Below, in pieces: positions 43,540 through 51,494 of a stretch of 64,000 nt of DNA. The stretch spans positions 3,782,001 to 3,846,000 of the forward strand of contig OZ241336.1 in NCBI GenBank assembly GCA_965200115.1, written 5' to 3'. Under the pieces are notes generated by a model that searched no databases, was not told where the DNA came from, and worked only from the letters and a program-made list of their open reading frames with translations. Made by a program: the position numbers and the translations under genes. This stretch comes from JAPOUP01 sp026708635 (GTDB taxonomy: Bacteria; Pseudomonadota; Alphaproteobacteria; Rhodobacterales; Rhodobacteraceae). The first letter of the stretch is position 1; each line of letters opens with the position of its first letter.

Positions 43540-44325
43540 TTGCCAAATTACCATTCAAAGAAATCACGACGGCATGGCAGGATACTGGATGTGCTCAAGC
43601 TTGATCCCGCAAAGCGGGTGAACGAATTGGCTTCCGACCTGGGCGTATCCGCGGAGACGATCCGAAGGGATCTGGCGGAACTTGACGCGGCGGGTAGTAT
43701 CCGAAGGACATATGGTGGCGCGGTCCGCACTTCCTCGCTCGAGCCCGCGCTTTCGGAGCGTCTCAAGCTGCACATTGCGGAAAGGGAGCGGATCGCCAAA
43801 CGTGCGGTTGGGATAATGGAAGACGTCACGAGTCTGTATATCGGCGGCGGTGCCACCACATTGTTATTCGCGCGAGCGTTGGGATTGGTCGACAGGCATA
43901 TGACAATCCTGACGGCATCTTTTCAGATCGCAATCGAGCTGGCGGCCAATCCGCATTTTGATGTGATTTCGTTGCCGGGGAACGTCGAACTTCGGGAGGG
44001 CTTGGTGCATGGCCCCGAAACATTGAGATTCATCCGCGGCTACAATGTTGACTGTGCGGTCATGGGAGCGTCCGCGCTTGACGAGACCGGCGTAAGCGAA
44101 GCGCTACCTTCCGCGGCGAACGTCTACAATGCGATGGTCGATCAGGCGGAACGGACGATTGTCGTCGCTGACCGCTCAAAACTGGGTAAAAGGTCACTCA
44201 AGCGTATTCTACTGTGGAACGCGGGCACAATGCTCGTAACGGATACCGACCCACCGAATGCGATGCGCCAGGCACTGGTCGGCAAGGGTGCGCGAATCCT
44301 GATCGCGGAGGTCGAAAACGAGTGA
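43540..44325 (+). CDS. DeoR/GlpR-family transcriptional regulator of the microcompartment island
   Basis: 261 residues from a TTG at 43540, seven bases after GGAGG. The N-terminal helix-turn-helix is typical (RRHGRILDVLKLDPAKRVNE, LGVSAETIRRDLAELDAAGSIRRTYGGAV), followed by the DeoR sensor domain with SLYIGGGATTLLFARAL, VISLPGNVELREG and VADRSKLGKRSL. These regulators usually respond to a phosphorylated metabolite. Here the phosphorylated aminoalcohol made by the kinase would be the natural signal. It is divergent from the shell operon and probably controls both operons of the island. Confidence 0.9.
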   Translation: MPNYHSKKSRRHGRILDVLKLDPAKRVNELASDLGVSAETIRRDLAELDAAGSIRRTYGGAVRTSSLEPALSERLKLHIAERERIAKRAVGIMEDVTSLYIGGGATTLLFARALGLVDRHMTILTASFQIAIELAANPHFDVISLPGNVELREGLVHGPETLRFIRGYNVDCAVMGASALDETGVSEALPSAANVYNAMVDQAERTIVVADRSKLGKRSLKRILLWNAGTMLVTDTDPPNAMRQALVGKGARILIAEVENE

Positions 44326-44328
44326 TGG

Positions 44329-44350
44329 CCGGTCTTTGCCTCCCGACCGG
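44329..44350. terminator. Hairpin between the convergent deoR-type and amt genes
   Basis: CCGGTC at 44329-44334 pairs perfectly with GACCGG at 44345-44350 across a 10-base loop, in the 29-base gap between two convergent genes. There is no strong T-run, so a bidirectional terminator is only a suggestion. Confidence 0.4.
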
Positions 44351-44354
44351 AACC

Positions 44355-45779
44355 CTAATCGTCCACTTCCGGCATCAGGACAAATTCCGGATAGGCCTCG
44401 ATGCCGAGCTCCGCGGCGTCCTGGCCGAGTTCCTCGACCGTCTCGGACACGCGCGCACCCAGCGTGTATTTGAGACCGAGCCAGACGAGAAGTGACGCGC
44501 CGAATACGAAGGCGCCTACGGCGAGCACACCCGTGAGCTGAACCAGCGCATTGCCGCCCGCGGCGATGCACACCGCCATCGTGCCCCAGACGCCGGCGAA
44601 GAGATGGGCGGGGATCGCGCCCACGACATCATCGATCTTTAGGGCCTCCAGCACCTTAAGGCCCATTGTGGTGGACGCACCGCCGACCAGGCCGATCACT
44701 ACCGCCCAGTGATGCTCGATGATGTCCGGTCCGGCGGTGATGGCAACGAGGCCGCCTATGGCGCCGTTGAGGCCCGCCAGCAGGTCTATGCGCCCCAACA
44801 GCGGCCGCGCGAGCGCCAGCGCGGCGAGCACACCGGCGGCGGCGGCGAGATTGGTATTGGCCAGGATATTGGCGAGCGCGACGACATCGGCTGCGCCGCC
44901 GAGCGCCAGTTGCGAGCCGCCATTGAAGCCGAACCAGCCCATCCAAAGGATGAATATGCCGAGCGTCACGGCCGGCACGTTGGAGGGCGGCGTCGGCCTG
45001 GCGGTGCCGTCCGCGCGGAACTTGATCCGGCGCGGCCCGACGATCACCGCGCCGGCGAGCGCGGCCCATCCGCCGGTCGAATGCACGATGGTGGAGCCGG
45101 CGAAGTCTTGGAAACCCATGGCGCTGAGCCAGCCTCCACCCCAGGTCCAGGCGCCGACGATAGGATAGATGATGGCGGTCAGGATCGCGATGAAGATGAA
45201 GAAAGAGCCGAGCTTGACCCGTTCGGCCAATGCGCCGGACACGATGGAGGCGGTCGTTGCCACGAAGACCATCTGGAAGAACCAGTCGGACATAGTGGCG
45301 TAGCCGTTACCGACTACGGCGGCGACCTGTTCGGGCGTGGCCTCCTCGGCCGTCAACAGGGCGACTTCCTCGGCCGTCGTGCCGTAGAGTAAGGAGAAGG
45401 AGCCGATCCAGCCGCCTTCCCCGACATCCACATACATGAGGTTGTAGCCGAGGAAATAGAAGGTGAGGCTGGCGATGGAATAGAGGCCGATATTCTTCAA
45501 GCAGATGACCGAGGCGTTCTTGGTGCGCACTGAGCCCGCTTCGAGCATGGTGAAGCCGGCGCACATCCACATCACCAACGCGCCCCAGACAAGGAAAGCG
45601 AAGCTGTCGAGGACGAACTTCGTCTCCGTCTCGACGGCTGCCTCCGCGGCACCGGGATTCAGGATCACGAACAATCCGCCGAGCAGAGCAAGCGTCGCCG
45701 CTATCCGGGGCAGGGCGGGGGGCGACCCGGCGACATTGCCGTTCCTGCCAGAAATCCGGAGTTGTCTTACTGTATCCAT
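44355..45779 (-). CDS. amt: Ammonium transporter Amt
   Basis: 474 residues from the ATG at 45779 (GGAGAGCAGG upstream). Eleven hydrophobic helices and the Amt signatures: FLVWGALVMWMCAGFTMLEAGSVR, DFAGSTIVHSTGGWAALAG with the first pore histidine, GWFGFNGGSQLA and GAIPAHLFAGVWGTMAV with the second histidine. A long hydrophobic N-terminus (AATLALLGGLFVILNPGAAEA) looks like a cleaved signal. No glnK gene is adjacent, which is unusual. Its place beside a pathway that should release ammonia suggests it recaptures leaked ammonium, though it may simply be a neighbour. Confidence 0.95.
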   Translation of the reverse strand: MDTVRQLRISGRNGNVAGSPPALPRIAATLALLGGLFVILNPGAAEAAVETETKFVLDSFAFLVWGALVMWMCAGFTMLEAGSVRTKNASVICLKNIGLYSIASLTFYFLGYNLMYVDVGEGGWIGSFSLLYGTTAEEVALLTAEEATPEQVAAVVGNGYATMSDWFFQMVFVATTASIVSGALAERVKLGSFFIFIAILTAIIYPIVGAWTWGGGWLSAMGFQDFAGSTIVHSTGGWAALAGAVIVGPRRIKFRADGTARPTPPSNVPAVTLGIFILWMGWFGFNGGSQLALGGAADVVALANILANTNLAAAAGVLAALALARPLLGRIDLLAGLNGAIGGLVAITAGPDIIEHHWAVVIGLVGGASTTMGLKVLEALKIDDVVGAIPAHLFAGVWGTMAVCIAAGGNALVQLTGVLAVGAFVFGASLLVWLGLKYTLGARVSETVEELGQDAAELGIEAYPEFVLMPEVDD

Positions 45780-46078
45780 CACGCCTGCTCTCCGATTGAC
45801 CGGGTCCTTCGGACCTGGATTCCTTTGATGTGCCGGGAACTTCCAGTCAGGAAGCGGCCGGACCTTCTGCCCGAGCGCCCGCAACCGGCTCCATGTTGTT
45901 ACCGGGAAAATCTATATCAAACACTTGACGGCGCTTTCAAGGAGAACTTCCGCCTTGCCCACGGTTCCGCAAGAATCCGCCTCAACGCGCTTTCCGGAAA
46001 TATTTTGTCAGCACCCAACACGAGTGCCGGTGGCGTAAGCGTCGCAGAAAACGCAGGTGATATGCGGGAGCGGTATTA
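45780..46078. other. Region between amt and the insertion sequence
   Basis: About 300 bases that contain the amt upstream region (minus strand). I looked for the missing C-terminal half of trpE here on the minus strand and did not find it. Confidence 0.5.
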
Positions 46079-46954
46079 GGGCCCGTTGACAGTCATCTTG
46101 CGAATCGCCCGGTTTGATGCCATTTTCGGCCCCAATAACCGCCGGAACGGCGGCACGACAGGCAACAACGGCATGGGCGAGCGGAACGATGAACGCGGAC
46201 AGGACTGTACTGACGGACGGGATGCGGGCGCGGACCGGGGACACGCTTCCGGGCAAGGCGACCGACCCCGGCGGCACGGCGGCGGACAGCCGCCCCTTCG
46301 TGGAGGCGGTTCTCTGGCGGTTCCGCACGGGGTCGCCCTGGCGCGACATCCCGGAGCGGTCCGGCGGGAACGACAGCGTCTCCAGGCGGTTCCGGCGCCG
46401 GGTCCTTTCGGGGGTCTCCGGGCGCGTTTCCGACACCCTGTCCGGGGAGTCCGGCCCCGGGTGCGTGTCCGGCGGCGGTACGGTGGTCCAGGCGCACCGG
46501 AAGGCGGCGGGCGCAGAAGGGGGCCTCAGGCCAGGGCATCGGACGCTCCCGGGGCGGCCTGACGACCAGGGCCGTGGTGGTCGTGGACGCGCTCGGCTGC
46601 CCGGTCCGCTTCACGGTCCTTCCCGGACAGGCGCACGACCCGAGGGGGGTGCCGGAGCTTCCCGGCGGCCTCCCGTTCGGGACCCTCGTCGGCGACGGGG
46701 CGTCCGGCGCCGACTGGCCGCTGGAGCATCTGGAGCGGCGCGGAGGCGGTGATTCCCGCGCGGCGGAACCGGACGGCGCGGCGGGGGCGTGACCGGGACG
46801 TGTATGGCTGGCGGCACCCGGTGGAGAATTTCTTCTCCAGGATCAAGGAGTTCCGGGCGATCGCGACCCGCCACCACAGGACCGACGGGAGCTTCGCGGC
46901 CGGGATTCACCCCGTCGCCGGCGTGGTCGCCGCGAGATGACTGTCAACGGGCCC
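46079..46954. mobile_element. IS5-like element (IS427 group), 876 bp
   Basis: Perfect 20-base terminal inverted repeats: GGGCCCGTTGACAGTCATCT at 46079-46098 and its complement at 46935-46954. A TA lies on each side (46077-46078 and 46955-46956), consistent with a short target duplication. The inside codes on the plus strand for an IS427-type transposase broken over three frames. The element is richer in G+C than its surroundings. It marks the junction between the microcompartment/amt island and the truncated trpE. Confidence 0.9.
46189..46940 (+). pseudogene. IS427-type transposase, split over three frames
   Basis: Frame one from 46189 gives MNADRTVLTDGMRARTGDTL, RPFVEAVLWRFRTGSPWRDIPE and TVVQAHRKAAGAEGG. 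A shift near 46520-46530 continues QGIGRSRGGLTTRAVVVVDA and LPGQAHDPRGVPELPGG. A second shift near 46745 gives VIPARRNRTARRGRDRDVYG and WRHPVENFFSRIKEFRAIATR. These are the ordered parts of IS5/IS427 DDE transposases, with D, D and E present. One frame change is normal in the group (programmed frameshift between two ORFs); needing two suggests it is inactive. Confidence 0.8.
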
Positions 46955-47649
46955 TAAGGAAATTGCCTGCCTTATTGCGTCTGGCCTCAAACGACCAATT
47001 CCTGCCTCATCAAGCCCCCTCCCGATACGTATTCCTCGGCCTTCCGCACCGCGGTCGTGACCCGCTCGGCCACCGGTGTGTAGGCGGCTTCCGCCGATAG
47101 CGCGGAAGACACCCAAGCGGGTGCGACCGTCTTGACCCCGCTATTCACGCTGTCCATCACGGTTACGGCCGAGTGGCGAAGTAGCGCCGCTTTGGGTAGC
47201 CTCACTGTATGGGGTTTGACGTTTGGAAGACGTTCGACCAACCGGATCATGTCCTGTCCGAGACAGCCGAACAGCCCCGCACTGGCGGGCTGGACGTCGT
47301 CCGGGAGTTCGATCATCGCTTCCGCGCAGAGGGTTCGCAGTGTTTCCAGTGGTTTGCTTTCACGGCTTTCGGCGGCGTCGCGATCGAATCCTGCCGATGG
47401 TTAAGGCGTGAGGCGGTTCCGCTGCGGTCCCAGGAAAGGTCAGGTTTCATCCCGATGGTTGAATAACGGCCGCGGGTTTCTTCACCGGTGACCGGCTCCA
47501 GAATAAAGCTGTCCGACCCACCACCGCGCGCCCGGACATAACCGAGGCCGGTGTGTCGAGATCCGCGACCGGCCGCGGTGGATGACCTAATTCCGGCCAG
47601 CGTTGAAGGCAGAGGTAAATTAGCTGGACGACGGGGTAAGCCGAATGCC
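46955..47649 (-). pseudogene. trpE: Truncated and frameshifted trpE (anthranilate synthase component I)
   Basis: Starting just after ppiD on the minus strand, pieces of the TrpE N-terminal half appear in changing frames: VADLDTPASVM, then SFILEPVTGEETRGRYSTIG and MKPDLSW, then PLETLRTLCAEAMIELPDDV, AGLFGCLGQDMIRLVERLPN, and SAEAAYTPVAERVTTAVRKAEE. At least two frameshifts and an in-frame TAG before VADLD are visible. The match stops at the insertion sequence, so the chorismate-binding C-terminal half is gone and is not found beyond it. The order ppiD-trpE is the normal one in Rhodobacterales. Confidence 0.87.
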
Positions 47650-49494
47650 CTACTGGAACTGTGCATGGACCGCGTTGATCGCGGACTGATCGAGTGAAAC
47701 ACCTGCCCTCGCCTCAATCCAGCGGGAATATGCCAGTAGAATCTCCGTGCTCAATCCCTGTCTGGCGGACAGCTGGATGAACTCGCGCTGTCTCGCGCCC
47801 GCGGGATCCGTCGGGTCGGGAGGCGAGATCTCGTCCAGCCGGACAATATAGGCATTGGCCTCGCCCGCATGGACGGCTATCTCTCCCTTTGACATTCCGA
47901 ACACCATGTCACGCAGGCCGATGGGAGCGCCCGGAACGTATCCGTCGCGCGTTATGTCTACCTCACGGCGCATTTGGAGCCCAATCTCAGCCGGTTCCGC
48001 GCCGGCCCTCAAGCTCTCGGCAAGCGTCTGCGCCTGAGCTGCGAGCGCCGTCGCGGTCGCCTGTGCGCGCCACTCGCTCTCGACAGCGGCCCTGACGTCC
48101 TCGAACTCCGGAAGGCGCGGGTCGAGGATCGAATCGATTCTCATCGCGAAAACACCGCCGTCTTCCAGTACGGTGATCTCGGGAAAATCTCCTTCCGACG
48201 CGCCGGCGGCGGCTTCACGAAACTCGGGATAGGCGGAAATCCCATCGCCTGAGCCGACGGTCCATTCAATTTCCCCGAGCACAAGCTCGGTCTCACGGGA
48301 AAGTTCCTCAAGCGTGGCTCCACCCGCCAGCAGGTCATCGAAATCCTCCATGCTGTCGGCGATGGTGCGTCGGGCGCGGTCGAGCGCGAATTCATCGAGC
48401 AGTTCAGGCCTGGCTTCATCGAACGGCGTGTTTCGCGCGTTCAGGATTCCGTTCACGCGGAACAGCGCGGCACCGAATTCCGAATCCGCGGGTCCAACGA
48501 CGCCCGGGCCGTCGGATGCGAACACCGCAGCACCAGCGGCACCCAGGTCGGCCTCGCTAACGTCGCCGAGGTCAATGTCGCTGAGCTCAAGATTCCTTTC
48601 CTCGACCAATTCCTCGAATGTAACGTCGCCCGCGTCCAGGCGCGATTTCGCCTCGCCGGCCTCGCTTCCCAGAACCAACCGCTCGACAAGTCGGCGTTCT
48701 GGAATGACATACTCGTCGATGTTTTCCTGATAGAGTGACCTGAGAGCGTCTTCGTCAATCTCAATCGTATCGATCAGCATTTCGGGAGTCAGCGAGACGA
48801 AGGTGATCCTGCGCGTCTCAAGCAGCATGAATTCATCAGGATTTTGCTCGAAATGGTTTCGAAGGTCGATGTCGGAGGGGTCGGGGATCGGGGTTTCGAG
48901 CGAGGCCGCGCCAAGGGACGCGAAGGAGAAACCGCGGCGCTCGCCGAAGTAGGCGGACAGCGTGTCCACGTAGATTTCGGGAACGTAAACGCCTCCACCC
49001 ACAGCGTCCTCAACGATGGTGCGGGCGATTTCCGACCGGAGGTTCTCCTCGAATTGTCTCTCGTCCAGCCCGGCGCGGTCCAGTGCGTAACCGTATGTTT
49101 CCCTGTCGAAGTTTCCGTCCAGCCCCTGGAAGGCCGAAATCCGCAGGATTTCCCTTCCTATGGTGTCGTCGCCCGCCGACAGTCCAAGTCTTGCGGCCTC
49201 ATTCTCCAGCGCAACGGTCGCGGTCAGCTGCCCCAGTATGGCCCGGTCAATTCCCAGCTCCAGCGCGTCGGCGACCGATACGTTTTCACCCGTCCGCGCC
49301 GACAGTGCCTGAATTTGGTCCTGGAGCGCGCGCGCGTAACGCTGTAGGTTTATGTCACGGTCGCCGACGGTTCCGATCGAGTCCACGTTTCCGCTGAAAT
49401 TGGTGGTTCCAAAACCGGCGAGACCGACGATCAACAGAACCAGGATGGTCCAGACCGCGGCTCTGGACCCCTTGCTTTTAGCGGCACTCGCCAT
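47650..49494 (-). CDS. PpiD-like periplasmic chaperone/peptidyl-prolyl isomerase with SurA-type N-domain
   Basis: 614 residues from the ATG at 49494 (AGGAGA upstream). A single N-terminal membrane helix (AAVWTILVLLIVGLAGFGTTNF) anchors the protein with the rest in the periplasm. The SurA/PpiD N-domain follows (INLQRYARALQDQIQALSAR, VADALELGIDRAILGQLTA, FQGLDGNFDRETYGYALDRA), then a degenerate parvulin-like segment in the middle and a long C-terminal part. Such proteins help fold exported proteins. In Rhodobacterales this gene precedes trpE, and here it precedes the trpE remnant. Confidence 0.9.
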   Translation of the reverse strand: MASAAKSKGSRAAVWTILVLLIVGLAGFGTTNFSGNVDSIGTVGDRDINLQRYARALQDQIQALSARTGENVSVADALELGIDRAILGQLTATVALENEAARLGLSAGDDTIGREILRISAFQGLDGNFDRETYGYALDRAGLDERQFEENLRSEIARTIVEDAVGGGVYVPEIYVDTLSAYFGERRGFSFASLGAASLETPIPDPSDIDLRNHFEQNPDEFMLLETRRITFVSLTPEMLIDTIEIDEDALRSLYQENIDEYVIPERRLVERLVLGSEAGEAKSRLDAGDVTFEELVEERNLELSDIDLGDVSEADLGAAGAAVFASDGPGVVGPADSEFGAALFRVNGILNARNTPFDEARPELLDEFALDRARRTIADSMEDFDDLLAGGATLEELSRETELVLGEIEWTVGSGDGISAYPEFREAAAGASEGDFPEITVLEDGGVFAMRIDSILDPRLPEFEDVRAAVESEWRAQATATALAAQAQTLAESLRAGAEPAEIGLQMRREVDITRDGYVPGAPIGLRDMVFGMSKGEIAVHAGEANAYIVRLDEISPPDPTDPAGARQREFIQLSARQGLSTEILLAYSRWIEARAGVSLDQSAINAVHAQFQ

Positions 49495-49688
49495 TTTTCG
49501 ATTTTCTCCTGCCGATGCGTATCCGTGGTGTCTATGCAGAATCCTGGATCTAGGCAAGGCCCGCGGAAAGCTTATGGATCGGGTCCGGCGTGCGGCTCAA
49601 CGGAGTTCGCCGTGACCGCCCTATCGCCGTATCCGTCCATTGGCAGTGACGGAAGCTTACCGAATTCGCGGGGCCTACAGTGCCGTCG

Positions 49689-50189
49689 CTAGCGGCCGCG
49701 AAACGGCTCGACATACTGGAGCGCCATGTCCCAGGGAAAGAAAATCCACGTGTCCTGGCTAACTCCCGTGATGAACGTATCCGTCACGCGCTCGCCCAAA
49801 GGTTTCGCGTAGACCGTCGCAATGTGCGCCTCCGGCATTTCCCCGCGCACCGCCTCGATCGTCTTTCCGGTATCCACCAAGTCGTCGATGACCAGCACGC
49901 CGGCACCCGAACCGATTACGTCGGAGTTCGGCTTCTTGATGATTTCCGGAGCGGATTGCATCTGGTTGTCATAGGATCGGATGCTGATCGTGTCCACGAT
50001 CCGGATGTCCAGTTCGCGCGCGACGATCATTGCCGGGACCATGCCGCCGCGGGTAACGGCGACGATAGCCCTCCAGGCACCGCCGTCAGGACCTCGTCCG
50101 TCGAGGCGCCAGGCCAATGCGCGGGCATCACGGTGAAGCTGGTCCCAGCTGACATGGAAACCCTTTTCGTGGGGTAGGCGGTCATTCAT
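49689..50189 (-). CDS. gpt: Xanthine phosphoribosyltransferase
   Basis: 166 residues from the ATG at 50189 (MNDRLPHEKGFHVSWDQLHR). The PRPP-binding motif is VLVIDDLVDTGKTIEAVR and the N-terminal ARALAWRL, AIVAVTRGGMVPAMIVAREL and C-terminal DTWIFFPWDMALQY segments are typical of Gpt, which salvages xanthine and guanine. It is five bases downstream of fabI on the same strand, so both may share a transcript. Confidence 0.93.
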   Translation of the reverse strand: MNDRLPHEKGFHVSWDQLHRDARALAWRLDGRGPDGGAWRAIVAVTRGGMVPAMIVARELDIRIVDTISIRSYDNQMQSAPEIIKKPNSDVIGSGAGVLVIDDLVDTGKTIEAVRGEMPEAHIATVYAKPLGERVTDTFITGVSQDTWIFFPWDMALQYVEPFRGR

Positions 50190-50194
50190 CTTTG

Positions 50195-51001
50195 TCAGGC
50201 CTTGGCAATGTCCGGAGCGTCGACCGCCTTCATTCCAACAACATGGTATCCGGCATCGACGTGATGCGTCTCGCCGGTCACGCCGGAACTCAAGTCGGAA
50301 AGCAGGTAAAGCGCCGAGGCACCTACGTCTCCGATGTTTACGTTGCGGCGCAGCGGTGAATTGTATTCGTTCCACTTCATTATGTAGCGAAAGTCGCCGA
50401 TGCCGCTGGCGGCGAGTGTCTTGATCGGTCCCGCGCTGATCGCGTTGACCCGGATGTTGTCCTTCCCGAGATCCTCAGCGAGGTATCTTACGCTTGCCTC
50501 CAGCGCCGCCTTCGCCACGCCCATTACATTGTAATGGGGCATGACTCGTTCGGCCCCATAGTATGTCAGGGTCAGCATCGATCCCCCGTCCGGCATCATT
50601 CGGGCGGCGTTCCGAGCGACCGCCGTGAAACTGTAGACCGAGATGTCCATCGTGGTCCGGAAGTTATCCCGGCTTGTTTCCACGTAACGGCCGCGAAGCT
50701 CGCTCTTGTCCGAGAAACCAATGGCATGAACCATGAAGTCGATGGAACTCCATTGGCTCGCCAGGGTCTCGAAGAGGGTGCCGACACTATGGTCGTCGGC
50801 CACATCGCATTCCACAATGAGGTCAGAGCCGAGCCGCTCGGCGAGCGGGGCGACTCTCTTTCTCAGCGCCTCACTTTGATAGGAAAACGCAAGTCGGGCG
50901 CCGGCGCCCGCCAGGGCGCGGGCGATTCCCCAGGCAATTGACCTGTCGTTGGCAAGGCCCATGACCAGACCCCGCTTGCCTGACATCAGATCCGTCGCCA
51001 T
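50195..51001 (-). CDS. fabI: Enoyl-[acyl-carrier-protein] reductase (NADH)
   Basis: 268 residues from the ATG at 51001, chosen because GAGGGGAAAACC lies just upstream; an ATG at 51019 would add six residues with no such site. FabI reduces enoyl-ACP in the last step of fatty-acid elongation. Motifs: GLVMGLANDRSIAWGIA (NAD site), VHAIGFSDK, the catalytic Tyr-x6-Lys in YNVMGVAKAALEA, and ISAGPIKTLAASGI. It is divergent from pdxH, as in many Rhodobacterales. Confidence 0.96.
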   Translation of the reverse strand: MATDLMSGKRGLVMGLANDRSIAWGIARALAGAGARLAFSYQSEALRKRVAPLAERLGSDLIVECDVADDHSVGTLFETLASQWSSIDFMVHAIGFSDKSELRGRYVETSRDNFRTTMDISVYSFTAVARNAARMMPDGGSMLTLTYYGAERVMPHYNVMGVAKAALEASVRYLAEDLGKDNIRVNAISAGPIKTLAASGIGDFRYIMKWNEYNSPLRRNVNIGDVGASALYLLSDLSSGVTGETHHVDAGYHVVGMKAVDAPDIAKA

Positions 51002-51494
51002 CGGTTTTCCCCTCGACATTCCGCATGTCGATTAGGACATTCGAGGTGATGCTTCAAGGTCGGGACCATAAATGGTGTGATTCCCGCGAGGCGAGTTTCC
51101 GGTCCACGCCGTTCCGGGGGTCATGGGCTGGGGCCATGGGCCGCGTCGTCCGCGCGCGGGACGCCCGCAGGCATGGCGTCGGGGCGGGGTGGGGCCGGAA
51201 ATGACCGGCCATCCGTAACCTTGACCGCCGGTGCCCCGACATCCCCGCCGGCCATGGCCGTGTATGGACGGAGCCGACGGGGCAGGGAGGGTATGGAGAA
51301 CGCGAGGTGCCCACTCCGTTCCCGTCCCGGCCCTAGCTTCGGCCACGCCCGTCCCGCGTCCGCGCGTTTGCGGGATCGGACGCTCTACCGCGAGGACCTG
51401 ATGAACCTTCGGGAGTCCCTGACCGGTTTCCACGGCTTGTGCCGGATGCCGATCGGGTCTAGGTTCCCCGAACTTGGATTGGCGGCGTTCCGGT
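51002..51494. other. Divergent intergenic region between fabI and pdxH
   Basis: About 490 bases that should hold the promoters for fabI (minus) and pdxH (plus). Long frames are present on both strands but have no supported start or family match. Confidence 0.55.

Noticed and set aside
45780..46078. Possible C-terminal half of trpE on the far side of the insertion sequence
   Set aside because: Translation of the minus strand in this stretch gave no TrpE motif, so the IS did not simply split the gene in two.
46093..46910. Minus-strand frames of about 100-170 codons inside the insertion sequence
   Set aside because: They are antisense to the transposase fragments and have no independent family match.
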